From a virus, in IMG/VR virus record IMGVR_UViG_3300033893_000019, positions 1-32,949 of that record: a stretch of 32,949 nt of DNA. One strand, 5' to 3'. A model generated the notes under the pieces. That model saw only the letters and a list, made by a program, of their open reading frames with translations, ran no database searches and was not told where the DNA came from. Positions 23,375 through 30,974 of the stretch are shown one piece after another; position 1 is the first letter of the stretch, and every line of letters starts with the position of its first letter. Position numbers and translations under genes: made by a program.

Positions 23375-25228
23375 TTAAAAGTTGCGCACCCCGGATTCCA
23401 TCCACCGGCTGCGCAGCACTCTGCGTCCGGGCGCCGCGGGGTTGTCCTCGCTCGCGGCCGCCGGCCTGAGCGCGGCGATCCGATCAGCCTCGGCGTCCAG
23501 CCTGAAGCCCATCGAGACCAGCCCGCACAGCGCCGCGTAGGCGTAAGTCCGTGCATCCAGCACTTCACCCCGCACGCCTTTCTTGCGCCGCCACTCCCGC
23601 ACGGGCACCCCACGGGCGTAGCTCGTCACCAGCACCTCCGAGAGCAACTGCTCGAAGAACTCCTCGTTGCGCTCGTGCGGGAAGTGGCAGTAGCCCGGCC
23701 CCGGCTGCTCCACTTTGAGCCGGCTGTAGATGACGCTCTTGGCGCTATCCACACCCACAATCCACAAGGGCGTGCGGCCCAGCGTGCTCCGGCTCGGGCG
23801 CTTCGGCCACACCGGCAGCGGGCCGCCCTTGCCCTTGATCGCAAAGATGCGCCGCCCGTAGCGCGTGCGACAGAACTCATACACCGCCTGGGTGTGGAAG
23901 CCCGAATCAATCGCGCAGGCCGCCACCGGCAGCTTGATGCCGTACTCGTGCAGCCATTCTCGTTTGAGATACTCATCGAGCGCCTGCCAAAGCTGGGGAG
24001 CACTGGGATCACCGGGAAAGACGCGGTACTCCACCGACCACGACTCCTCGCCGCGTCCCCAGCCCACTAGCTCCAGCTCCGCCCGATCCACTTGAAGATC
24101 AATCCCCGCGGTCAACACGCACACGCCGGCCGGTAGCCGCGCACCGAACGCCTCGCGCCGGTTCATGAGCGTGGCCACCTCGACGCTGGTTTCCGCCTCG
24201 TCGTCCCAGGGCTCACCCAGCGCCGTGTTGATGAAGGCGCGCAGCGTCTCCGGCCCGCCGTGCTTGGCCTCCAAAAACTCGGCCGCCGTCTCCGGCCACT
24301 CCTTCCAGGGCGAGTAGAGCTGGGAAATCCAAAAGCCCGCGATCTTGGACTTGGGGTTGGCCGCCCGCCACTCACCGCGTGCCAGCATCCACGGCTTGCG
24401 GTGCGGCGCAATCAGCACGCCGCAGTGCGCGCAGCGGTATTGCGCTTCCTCCGGCCGCCCTTCGGGCCACTCCAGGTTTGGCCAGACCAGCACCTGGTAG
24501 GCGCCACACTCTGGACACGGCACCCAGTAGCTGGACTGATTGCTGCGCAGCCACCAGCTCTCGATGCGGCTGGCGCCCTTGATAGTCGGCGTGGAAACCA
24601 GCAGGATCTTGCGGTTCCACCAGGTGGCCGAGCGCTTGATGGCCAAACTGACCGGATCGCCTTCGGTGCCCGCCGAGGCTGGATAGCGGTCCACCTCATC
24701 GAGCAGCACGTAACGAATGGGCCGCATGGCGAGGCCCGCGGGCGAGTTGGCGCCGGCGATGGTGATGCTGCCCCCTTGAAACTGCTTGTGCAAGATGCGG
24801 TTGTTCGAGTCGCGCGTTCGCACGTCGGCCACCTTGCCCACCAGGCACGGCGTCGTGCGCAGCATGGGCGCCAGCCGGTCCTTGCTCCAGGCCTCGCCGT
24901 CTTCGACCCGCGGCAGCACCACCAGGATCGGCCCGGGATCGCGGTCGATGATGTAGCCGACCAGGCAAAGTAGGCATTCACTTTTTCCTGTCTGTGCCGC
25001 GGCCATCATCACCACGCACTCGTAAGGGCTGTTGGGCGTCAGCGCGTCTAGGATGGCGCGCTGGTAAGGCACCCGATCCGTTCGCCACGGTCCCGGCTCG
25101 GCTGAAGCCTCCGAGGATAGCCACCGATTCTGGTCCGCCCACTCCGACACGGTCTGCCGCGGCGGCGGCTCCAAGCCCGCCGCCAGCTGCTCCAGGCATT
25201 CCTCAAGGCCGGCGATAGCGGATGTCAT
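23375..25228 (-). CDS. terL: Terminase large subunit, gpA family
   Basis: A 617-residue packaging motor and nuclease of the lambda gpA family (641 residues in lambda). ATPase: Walker A AAAQTGKSE at 76-84, Walker B VLLDEVD at 174-180, and a coupling motif LLVSTPT. A zinc-binding insert CPECG...CAHCG follows at about 238-275. The nuclease domain contains GIDLQVDR near 390, and KGKGGPLPVW near 490. It overlaps the small-subunit stop by 26 bases. gpA-type enzymes cut at cos sites, so cohesive-end packaging is likely. The cos site was not located, but it should lie upstream of the small subunit. Confidence 0.95.
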   Translation of the reverse strand: MTSAIAGLEECLEQLAAGLEPPPRQTVSEWADQNRWLSSEASAEPGPWRTDRVPYQRAILDALTPNSPYECVVMMAAAQTGKSECLLCLVGYIIDRDPGPILVVLPRVEDGEAWSKDRLAPMLRTTPCLVGKVADVRTRDSNNRILHKQFQGGSITIAGANSPAGLAMRPIRYVLLDEVDRYPASAGTEGDPVSLAIKRSATWWNRKILLVSTPTIKGASRIESWWLRSNQSSYWVPCPECGAYQVLVWPNLEWPEGRPEEAQYRCAHCGVLIAPHRKPWMLARGEWRAANPKSKIAGFWISQLYSPWKEWPETAAEFLEAKHGGPETLRAFINTALGEPWDDEAETSVEVATLMNRREAFGARLPAGVCVLTAGIDLQVDRAELELVGWGRGEESWSVEYRVFPGDPSAPQLWQALDEYLKREWLHEYGIKLPVAACAIDSGFHTQAVYEFCRTRYGRRIFAIKGKGGPLPVWPKRPSRSTLGRTPLWIVGVDSAKSVIYSRLKVEQPGPGYCHFPHERNEEFFEQLLSEVLVTSYARGVPVREWRRKKGVRGEVLDARTYAYAALCGLVSMGFRLDAEADRIAALRPAAASEDNPAAPGRRVLRSRWMESGVRNF

Positions 25229-25700
25229 CTTGAAGACCCTTTAGGATCCCCTCGATCTCGCTGTCCAGTAACTCCCGCACGGCCCGCACGTCACTGACAG
25301 CCGCCAACTGCGGCGCCAGCTTGGCCGGCAGGGCGAGTAACTTGTCACGAATCTGCCGGGCTTGCTTGAACCACACCGCCTTGACCTCGTCGGTCGGGAT
25401 CAGCTTCGCCGACTTGGTCTCGTACTCGAGCTTGCGCAACCGGGCGCGGAAGAGCATGTCGGCCAGCTTGGCCTGGGCATAGCTGGTCGTCTGCCCACCC
25501 GCCTCTTCGGGAGCGCTGGTGGCGGCTTCGGAAACCTTCTCCGGGCGGTCATCGAGCACGGCATCGGAGGCGGCCACATCCACCTTGCCGCCGCGCACCA
25601 CCAGCACGCCGGCCTTGGCCAGGCGGCTGATGTACTGGCGACTGACGCCCCGATGGCGCGCGTACTCGGCTTGGCTGAGGAGCTCGCGCCCAGCGGCCAA
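25203..25700 (-). CDS. terS: Terminase small subunit, Nu1-like
   Basis: A 165-residue DNA-recognition subunit (lambda Nu1 is 181). The N-terminal winged helix-turn-helix is seen as SQAEYARHRGVSRQYISRLAKAGVLVV at about 9-34. The rest is helical with LFRARLRKLEYETKSAKLIPTDEVKAVWFKQARQIRDKLLALP, the assembly region. The start is TTG at 25700, with GGAG about ten bases upstream. An ATG nearby is followed by a stop. The gene order Nu1-A is kept. The preceding 129 bases (25701-25829) have no gene and contain the directly repeated motif GGTTGACA on the minus strand. Confidence 0.85.
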   Translation of the reverse strand: MAAGRELLSQAEYARHRGVSRQYISRLAKAGVLVVRGGKVDVAASDAVLDDRPEKVSEAATSAPEEAGGQTTSYAQAKLADMLFRARLRKLEYETKSAKLIPTDEVKAVWFKQARQIRDKLLALPAKLAPQLAAVSDVRAVRELLDSEIEGILKGLQDDIRYRRP

Positions 25701-25829
25701 GTCACATCACTCCTGCAGGCATCTGTCAACCTGTCAACCTTCCGCGAGCGCCAGACCCTGGCCACAGCGTGCCAGCCATTCCACCCGCCGTTGCCGGGGC
25801 CGGGAAGGACCCGCAGATGTGCCCAAAAC
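25701..25829. other. Short gene-free stretch upstream of terS
   Basis: No open frame with support. On the minus strand it holds GGTTGACA twice in tandem (about 25727-25742). This could supply a -35 element or a packaging/recognition site, but no good -10 box follows at normal spacing. Because lambda-type terminases recognise cos upstream of the small-subunit gene, this is the first place to look for cos. Confidence 0.3.
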
Positions 25830-26309
25830 TTACCCCCTGCCCCCTTTCGCCCACCGCCGCGAACCGGCAAAGTAATCCGAGAGCGGATAGAGCGGATAGG
25901 GCTCAGTCTCCCGAAGCGCCCGTCCTAACTTGGCCTCGATCCGATAAACCGCGTGAAAGAAATTACCCCGATCTACCCCCAGCTTGCCCGCGCAAGCATA
26001 CCAGGGCTGGCCCTCCAGAAAATACATCTGAAACAATCGCCGCTCCCAGCCATCCAGCTGCCGGCGGCAAAGCAAAAGGAAGTCGGCCAGATAGTCAATG
26101 TTCCGCCACCACCGCCGGCCAAGACGATATTTCCAAGCTTCCCGCCTCAGCTCGTGATACTTTGCCAAGCAAATCCGGAAGATCTTCTTGAGCGCGCACT
26201 TACAAGGCCTCACGCCGCGTGAATGACGCCGGAGACCCAGGCCATGACACCACGGGCATCTGCCAGGGGCCAGCCCAATCACATCCCCGCGCTGCCACCC
26301 GGAGCCCAT
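25830..26309 (-). CDS. Putative zinc-finger/sigma-region-4-like late regulator
   Basis: A 159-residue basic protein. It begins with a possible zinc knuckle (CPWCHG at about 18-23, then CKC near 36-38 and another cysteine 9 residues on). The C-terminal part (DGWERRLFQMYFLEGQPWYACAGKLGVDRGNFFHAVYRIEAKLGRAL) resembles sigma-70 region 4 or an ArpU-like helix-turn-helix. Proteins of this design lie upstream of the terminase in many phages and activate late promoters, so that role is inferred. It reads in the same direction as the late operon. The ATG at 26309 has no good ribosome site; a later GTG near 26282 is possible. Confidence 0.55.
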   Translation of the reverse strand: MGSGWQRGDVIGLAPGRCPWCHGLGLRRHSRGVRPCKCALKKIFRICLAKYHELRREAWKYRLGRRWWRNIDYLADFLLLCRRQLDGWERRLFQMYFLEGQPWYACAGKLGVDRGNFFHAVYRIEAKLGRALRETEPYPLYPLSDYFAGSRRWAKGGRG

Positions 26310-26357
26310 CCCCGAACGCTCAGCTCCCGGCCACCAGCCTGCTCCAGCTGGCTCGGC

Positions 26358-26687
26358 TCACCCGGCTCGCGCTGCATCGCGGCAGCGCTCGAGCACCGTG
26401 GCCAAGAAAAAGGGACGCCAAGCGGTAGGCAGGCGCCGCAACGTCCAGCTCCGATATCCTGCCGGCAGGCGCTCGCGAAAGCTGTAGCGCGTACCCAAGT
26501 ATTGGTGCAACGCAATGGGACGGCCTTCGCTCGACCGGCAAGATAAGTAGGCCCGGCACACATGTCCCTTGGGATGCTTGATCACCCGGCGGATCATGCC
26601 GTCGGCCTCTAAGCGGGCCAACCGCTGGAGACTGATCCACTCAGCCAGTGCGCCATCGGCGGTGTACAGAGGGATTCGAGCATTCAC
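26358..26687 (-). CDS. Conserved small phage protein of unknown function
   Basis: A 109-residue basic protein (NARIPLYTADGALAEWISLQRLARLEADGMIRRVIKHPKGHVCRAYL...LHQYLGTRYSFRERLPAGYRSWTLRRLP). I recall similar small proteins in Acidobacteriota genomes with the same beginning and the RYSFRE...W-L-R core, without known function. GTG at 26687 is preferred because GAGG stands about ten bases before it; an upstream GTG at 26702 has none. It is the first gene after the strong leftward promoter, separated by a 130-base leader. A regulatory role is plausible because it heads the operon, but nothing in the sequence proves it. Confidence 0.55.
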   Translation of the reverse strand: MNARIPLYTADGALAEWISLQRLARLEADGMIRRVIKHPKGHVCRAYLSCRSSEGRPIALHQYLGTRYSFRERLPAGYRSWTLRRLPTAWRPFFLATVLERCRDAARAG

Positions 26688-26730
26688 CCAGACACACCTC
26701 ACGGGGAAAAGTCTGCGGGAAGGAGTTTCA

Positions 26731-26748
26731 CGAGCGTCCCGGCGCTCG
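26731..26748 (-). other. Perfect stem-loop in the leader of the leftward operon
   Basis: CGAGCG (26731-26736) and CGCTCG (26743-26748) surround a six-base loop. It lies in the leader between promoter and first gene. It has no T run, so it is not a simple terminator. It could be an antitermination or processing site. Confidence 0.35.
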
Positions 26749-26824
26749 CTAGGGTGGGCTGCGGGTTTGTTTCGAGAGGGCCCGCCTCCCTCTGGGGGGG
26801 CCGCTCCAAAAGCGACCTACACCA

Positions 26825-26852
26825 ACTATAGCACAGCTTACCCCGCTGTCAA
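26825..26852 (-). promoter_or_regulatory. Strong leftward promoter
   Basis: On the minus strand a consensus -35 box TTGACA (26852-26847) is followed after 16 bases by TATAGT (26830-26825). An A/T-rich stretch immediately upstream could act as an UP element. Transcription would start near 26818 and read through the small conserved gene, the sigma-like gene and possibly terminase and late genes. Confidence 0.8.
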
Positions 26853-26859
26853 GAGAAAA

Positions 26860-26905
26860 TTTTCCTAATCGTTCCCCATAGTTAGGAAAAATCAGTGATT
26901 TTTCC
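26860..26905. promoter_or_regulatory. Double operator of overlapping inverted repeats
   Basis: The first repeat is TTTTCCTAA (26860-26868) and TTAGGAAAA (26882-26890). Its right arm overlaps a perfect palindrome: arms GGAAAAATCA (26885-26894) and TGATTTTTCC (26896-26905) with a single central G. It lies just upstream of the leftward -35 box. Placement suggests control by a dimeric phage regulator; which protein binds is unknown. Confidence 0.65.
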
Positions 26906-27249
26906 GCTTACCGAGGTGTGGCAGCATGCTTCTAGAGCCTCCCGGCAGGCTAACTCTCCGAAATGCCCGCCGGGATGGGTTGGATTGGGAGCGACTCCGC
27001 TCCTCGCGCAAGCTCGAGGAAAGCGAAACAAACGTGACAACTCAATCTCTTGCTGTTTCAAACAGATGCGGGCACATATGATTTGTTGGCGCACGCCGAC
27101 CAGCGAGGCTATCCTGCCCACCCTCGCAGCCGCCGACGGTGAAGGCAAGCTTGCTGCCCCTCGAAGCCCGATCCTGCCTCGCGCAAGATCACAACTCTCG
27201 CACTCATTTGCTCTCGGGAACACCAGCAAGTGGGCCGCAGGGGCGGAGA
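26906..27249. other. Intergenic control region, no supported gene
   Basis: About 340 bases. Open frames exist on both strands but none has a ribosome site or recognised domain. The palindrome CTGTTT-C-AAACAG stands at 27053-27065. A TATGAT hexamer at 27077-27082 lies 17 bases after TGTTTC (27054-27059), a possible weak rightward promoter overlapped by the palindrome. This would serve the plus-strand replication genes. Confidence 0.35.
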
Positions 27250-27687
27250 ATGAGCAGCGGGGCGCGCCACTATTTTTGTTTTCGGCCCGTGACCGTCGAT
27301 CTGCGGGGGTCTGTCACAGCAGTCACGCTCAGGCATCCGGGAACCGGTCTCGTCTTCACGATCCGGGGCGACCGCCCAGGCTGGTGGACGGAGCTGGGCC
27401 AGCACCTCGACCTGACACAATTCGAGATCGTCGAGGTCACTTTACCCGCGCACAGCCTGGACCTCGGGCCTGCTGAGCCTACGCCGTCCCCCACACCCCT
27501 TGCCCTCCGGCCAGGCCTCATCGCCAGCTACCGTGAGCGCCACCTGTGCACCATCCAGGAGATCGCAGCGCGGGCGAACGTGACTCCCAGGGCCCTGCGC
27601 GGCTGGCGCTCAGGAGACTTGCCCGACCGATCCTCCAAGTCCATCCGGATCGAGGCTCTCCTACAGCGCGGCCTGCGCAGCGACTGA
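27250..27687 (+). CDS. HTH protein at the head of the replication operon
   Basis: A 145-residue protein, if it starts at ATG 27250. The upstream in-frame part (to 27139) is not convincing. The first half is beta-rich (HYFCFRPVTVDLRGSVTAVTLRHPGTGLVFTIRGDRPGWWTEL). A proline-rich linker (PAEPTPSPTP) follows. The last 60 residues form a helix-turn-helix: LIASYRERHLCTIQEIAARANVTPRALRGWRSGDLPDRSSKSIRIEALL. It resembles a phage transcription regulator or a DNA-binding adaptor; the beta-rich half is of unknown type. It lies directly after the operator region, so it may bind the nearby palindromes. The start is uncertain because no good ribosome site is present. Confidence 0.6.
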   Translation: MSSGARHYFCFRPVTVDLRGSVTAVTLRHPGTGLVFTIRGDRPGWWTELGQHLDLTQFEIVEVTLPAHSLDLGPAEPTPSPTPLALRPGLIASYRERHLCTIQEIAARANVTPRALRGWRSGDLPDRSSKSIRIEALLQRGLRSD

Positions 27688-27708
27688 CCGCGCCTTCGCC
27701 TTATCTTC

Positions 27709-27752
27709 GGGCCGCTTTTGGGCCGCTTTTGGGCCGCTTTTCGGGCCGCTTT
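27709..27752 (+). repeat. Four tandem copies of an 11-bp motif (GGGCCGCTTTT)
   Basis: Copies at 27709-27719, 27720-27730, 27731-27741 and, after one extra C, 27743-27752. Each is GGGCCGCTTTT or one base away. The tract lies in the short gap between the HTH gene stop and the helicase start. The one-turn spacing (11 bp) would put each copy on the same DNA face, which suits a multi-protein binding site. Confidence 0.8.
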
Positions 27753-27763
27753 CTTTCGCAAAA

Positions 27764-29443
27764 TTGCCCCACCATATAGTCGTGGACCGCGAAAAGGTCA
27801 TCGCGGACTTGGATCAGGGACGCATCCTGCTCCGCGCGCCGTTCTCCTATCTGCTCGTGTGCCAGCGGATTCCGGGCGCCTGTTGGGAAGCCGCGCGTAA
27901 GGCCTGGACCTACCCGGCCACGCGCCTACATGCCGCAACCATCGCTTCCTCGATCCCCCACCTGCAGAGCACAGAGCGATTTGCCGCCCTGCTGGCGCCG
28001 CGCGGCAGGGCGGCGAGCGAGCGAAGGCTCGAGCCCACAGGGGCGCCGAAGCCACCTCTCGCGCTCCCTGCGGGCCTGAAAACGAAGCCCTGGCGGCACC
28101 AGATCGCGGCCTACCACTTTGCCATGGAGCGATTCAGTCAGGGTTCGCCGGGCGTGCTGCTGGCATGCGAAATGGGCACGGGCAAAAGCCTGATGGCCTG
28201 CATGATCTTGCTCGCCCTCCGCGCCATGCGCGTGCTCATTGCCTGTCCCTTGCGCGTCATCCGGGTGTGGGTTGAGCAGCTTGAGCATCACCTCGGTGTG
28301 CCCTTGGTCACCGTAGCGCTGGATGAGGACGTTGGCAGCGTGACCGACAAGCAGCGCCTGGCCGAGGAAAAGTTGCGGCTGGCCGAAACCAAAGCCCTCC
28401 CTTTTGTGGCCGTCATCAACTACGACTCGGCCTGGCGGGAGCCGTTCGCGAGCTGGGCCGAACGGCAAGCCTGGGACTTGGTCGTGGCCGACGAGTCTCA
28501 CAAGCTGAAGCGTCCCGGCGGCAAGGCCTCGCTGTACTTCAAGCGGCTGCGCCACCGGGCGCGCCACCGCCTCGCTCTCACGGGCACGCCCCTGCCGCAC
28601 TCGCCGCTGGATGTCTACGCCCAGTTCCGCTTCCTCGACCCCTCCCTCTTCGGCCCCTCCTTCCACGCCTTCAAGCAGACCTACGCCGTCCTGGGCGGCT
28701 TCCACAACAAGCAGGTCACCGCCTACCAAAACCTCGACCAGCTGGAGAGGCTCATCCGGCGCGTGACCTTCCGCGTCGCCAAAGACGTGCTCGAGCTGCC
28801 GCCCGAGGTGTCCGTGACCTACCATTGCGAGCTTTCCCCAGAAGCACGCCGGGTCTACCGCGACCTGGAAGAAGACCTCATGGCCGAGGTGCGTGAGGGT
28901 CGCGTCACGGCCGCCAACGCCATGGTGAAACTGCTCCGCCTCCAGCAACTCACGGGTGGCTGGGTCAAAACCGACGACGAGCGCTATCGGCGCCTGGATT
29001 GGGCCAAACAGCGGCTCCTCGAAGACACGCTGGAGGACATCGGAACCAAGGAGCCGGCGGTGGTCTTCTGCCGTTTCCACGCTGACCTGGATGCCGTCCA
29101 AGAGGCTTGCGCCTCGCTGGGCTCCACCTGTCGGGAACTCTCCGGCCGCCGGGATGAGCTCGAGTGCTGGCAGGCCGGCGAGGCTCAGGTGCTGGCGGTG
29201 CAGATCTCTAGCGGTGGCGTAGGGGTGGATTTGAGCCGCGCCCGCTACGCTCTCTATTACTCGCTCAGCTTCTCGCTAGGCGAGTACGATCAGGCGCGCT
29301 CGCGCGTGCACCGACCAGGCCAGACACGCCCGGTCGAGCACATCCACTTGGTCGCCAAAGGCACTGTGGACGAGCGCATCATGCGCGCGCTCGAGCGCCG
29401 CGCCGAAGTCATTCAGGCGATCCTCGCCGAAATCAAGGGGTAA
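27764..29443 (+). CDS. SNF2-family DNA helicase/translocase
   Basis: A protein of about 559 residues with the full SNF2 set. An N-terminal region (about 1-70; VDREKVIADLDQGRILLRAPFSYLLVCQRIPG...W...P) resembles the HARP-like domain of phage SMARCAL1-type enzymes. Walker A CEMGTGKS lies at 135-142, DESH at 243-246 and ALTGTPL near 271-277. The second lobe ends with QISSGGVGVDLSRA and the arginine-finger motif QARSRVHRPGQ. ATP-driven DNA remodelling or branch migration during replication is the family role. The start could be TTG 27764 or GTG 27782; neither has a ribosome site. It precedes two conserved phage genes and a VRR-NUC nuclease, a common phage replication cluster. Confidence 0.9.
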   Translation: MPHHIVVDREKVIADLDQGRILLRAPFSYLLVCQRIPGACWEAARKAWTYPATRLHAATIASSIPHLQSTERFAALLAPRGRAASERRLEPTGAPKPPLALPAGLKTKPWRHQIAAYHFAMERFSQGSPGVLLACEMGTGKSLMACMILLALRAMRVLIACPLRVIRVWVEQLEHHLGVPLVTVALDEDVGSVTDKQRLAEEKLRLAETKALPFVAVINYDSAWREPFASWAERQAWDLVVADESHKLKRPGGKASLYFKRLRHRARHRLALTGTPLPHSPLDVYAQFRFLDPSLFGPSFHAFKQTYAVLGGFHNKQVTAYQNLDQLERLIRRVTFRVAKDVLELPPEVSVTYHCELSPEARRVYRDLEEDLMAEVREGRVTAANAMVKLLRLQQLTGGWVKTDDERYRRLDWAKQRLLEDTLEDIGTKEPAVVFCRFHADLDAVQEACASLGSTCRELSGRRDELECWQAGEAQVLAVQISSGGVGVDLSRARYALYYSLSFSLGEYDQARSRVHRPGQTRPVEHIHLVAKGTVDERIMRALERRAEVIQAILAEIKG

Positions 29444-29448
29444 CTGCC

Positions 29449-29892
29449 ATGAACATGGAACAACTCAAAGAATTCGTCGCGCTGGAAAAGCGCAAGCGCG
29501 ATCTGGATGCGGAACTCAAAGCCGTGGCCGCACGGCTCGACGATCTCGAGCAGGCCTTGGTGCCGCAGTTTGTCACCGACGGGGTCGTCTCCATGAAACT
29601 GGGTGGCTACACCGTTTACCTGGCCCAAGACGTCTACGCCAGCCCGCTGAACGGCCGCAGCCAGGTCATCGCGGCCTTGAAGGCCAGCGAGCTGGCCCAG
29701 TACGTCTCGGAAAACTACAACACGCAGTCGCTCAAGGCCTTCGTGCGCGAGCTGGCCGAAGAGGTCCGCTTGCGTTGCCAACAGCAGCAGCGGCTGTTCA
29801 CCGAGGAGGAGGTGCGCGCCGCACTGCCTGCGCCTCTGGGCAACAGCTTGAAGATTTCCTTTGTCCATTCCCTTCGCACCAGAAAGGCATAA
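29449..29892 (+). CDS. Conserved phage protein of the replication cluster
   Basis: A 147-residue acidic, helical protein. The N-terminus is coiled-coil-like (EQLKEFVALEKRKRDLDAELKAVAARLDDLEQAL). A small beta segment follows (VSMKLGGYTVYLAQDVYASPLNG), then a helical end (SQVIAALKASELAQYV...LKAFVRELAEEVR). I recognise it as a type frequent between helicase and other replication genes in phages, possibly DUF7173-like, but the function is unknown to me. The ATG at 29449 stands six bases after the helicase stop and has AAGGGG about eight bases ahead. Translationally coupled in the plus-strand operon. Confidence 0.65.
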   Translation: MNMEQLKEFVALEKRKRDLDAELKAVAARLDDLEQALVPQFVTDGVVSMKLGGYTVYLAQDVYASPLNGRSQVIAALKASELAQYVSENYNTQSLKAFVRELAEEVRLRCQQQQRLFTEEEVRAALPAPLGNSLKISFVHSLRTRKA

Positions 29893-29894
29893 CC

Positions 29895-30635
29895 ATGACG
29901 CAACCACTGGCACAACCCGATTCCCAGGCCGTGATCCTGGCCCTGCACACGGACCTGGACACCATCAACACCGCCCTCAGCACCAACATCGGTGCCGGCG
30001 GGCTGTCGGAGTTCGATCTGCCCCGCATCAAAATGCCGGCCGGGGGCGGACTGCAGTGGGCCGTGCCCGCGCTGGAAGGCGAGAGCATGGAGCCTGTGAT
30101 CGAGGGCGTCATCGTGCTGGCGCGCGACACCCGCGCCTACTACGCCCAGCCTATCTCGGAAAGCGGCGGTGGCCAGCCGCCCGATTGCTGGTCGGGCGAT
30201 GGCAGCAGCGGGCGCGGCCATCCGGGCGGCGCCTGCCTGGCCTGCCCACTGGCCCGCTGGGAGAGCGTGCCCGGCGGACGCGCTCAGGCCTGCAAGCAGA
30301 TCAAGCAGCTTTTTGTTCTGCGCGGCAACCTGCTTTTGCCTGAGGTCATCAGCTTGCCGCCCACCAGCCTGAAGGCCGCCAAACAATACTTGCTCAAGCT
30401 CACCGCACAAGCCGTGCCCTACTACGCGGTCGTCACGCGCTTGGGCCTGGAACGCACCAAGAACGCCCAAGGCATCGCTTACAGCCGCGCCACCTTCGCC
30501 TTCGTGCGTCGGCTCAGCGAAGCGGAACGAGAGCGAGCCCGCCAGTACCACGAGATGCTCAAACCCCTGGTCGAGCGCATGCCAGTCGAGCTGGAAGCCG
30601 ACGCCCAGCGACCCGAGGAAGCGGTTCCCTTTTAG
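29895..30635 (+). CDS. Conserved phage protein with cysteine-rich insert
   Basis: A 246-residue protein. Strands with IKMPAGGGLQWAVPALEG near the start are followed by YYAQPISESGGGQPPDCWSGDG, then a cysteine cluster CLACPLARWES...ACKQIKQLFVLRG and SLPPTSLKAAKQYLLKLTAQAVPYYAVVTRLGLE. I know this pattern from phage replication regions, where the role is not established. It resembles a single-stranded DNA-binding or recombination accessory protein with a zinc site, by inference. ATG 29895 follows the previous stop by two bases. The last residues (EEAVPF) are acidic and hydrophobic, as in SSB-type tails that recruit partners, though this is only a resemblance. Confidence 0.65.
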   Translation: MTQPLAQPDSQAVILALHTDLDTINTALSTNIGAGGLSEFDLPRIKMPAGGGLQWAVPALEGESMEPVIEGVIVLARDTRAYYAQPISESGGGQPPDCWSGDGSSGRGHPGGACLACPLARWESVPGGRAQACKQIKQLFVLRGNLLLPEVISLPPTSLKAAKQYLLKLTAQAVPYYAVVTRLGLERTKNAQGIAYSRATFAFVRRLSEAERERARQYHEMLKPLVERMPVELEADAQRPEEAVPF

Positions 30636-30644
30636 GAGCTCGCC

Positions 30645-30974
30645 ATGAAGGTTCCATCCCGCGAATCTGCCATCCTGCGGGCCATCCTGCAGGCCCTGCG
30701 CCGCCTTCCCGGCTTGGTGGTGCGCAAGCGGCACGGGAGCGCGGCAAGCTACGCCGGCGACGCTGACTTGTACGGCTGCTACCGAGGCCGCCACTTTGAA
30801 ATCGAGATCAAGCGCCCGGGCTGCACCGCCACGCCCCTGCAACAGCACAGGCTCAAGCAGTGGGCGCGCGCTGGCGCCCTGACCGGCCTAGTCCACAGCG
30901 CGCAAGAAGCGCTCCAGCTCCTTGATGAGGACGGGAAGAGCCAGCATGAGCTACCGGTACACGACCGAGCATGA
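30645..30974 (+). CDS. VRR-NUC domain nuclease
   Basis: A 109-residue PD-(D/E)XK nuclease of the VRR-NUC type. The catalytic signature is read as GDADLYGCYRGRHFEIEIK: a conserved aspartate in GDAD, then the E-x-K pair in EIEIK, followed by the helix TPLQQHRLKQWARAGALTGLVHS typical of the family. VRR-NUC enzymes cut branched DNA and in phages are found with SNF2 helicases. AGGAG lies six bases before the ATG at 30645. It overlaps the following small gene by 29 bases. Confidence 0.85.
   Translation: MKVPSRESAILRAILQALRRLPGLVVRKRHGSAASYAGDADLYGCYRGRHFEIEIKRPGCTATPLQQHRLKQWARAGALTGLVHSAQEALQLLDEDGKSQHELPVHDRA

Noticed and set aside
26860-26905. Rho-independent terminator
   Set aside because: The stems are A/T-rich and not followed by a T run in a terminator arrangement, and the site lies directly upstream of a consensus promoter. 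An operator is more fitting.
26895-27476. 193-codon plus-strand frame across the control region
   Set aside because: It begins in the middle of the palindromic operator and overlaps the better-supported HTH gene in another frame.
27709-27752. CRISPR-like array
   Set aside because: Units are 11 bp and contiguous with no spacers, and there are no cas genes in the window. It is a simple tandem repeat.
27926-29101. 391-codon minus-strand open frame opposite the SNF2 helicase
   Set aside because: Antisense to a helicase with all motifs intact. No ribosome site and no family resemblance.
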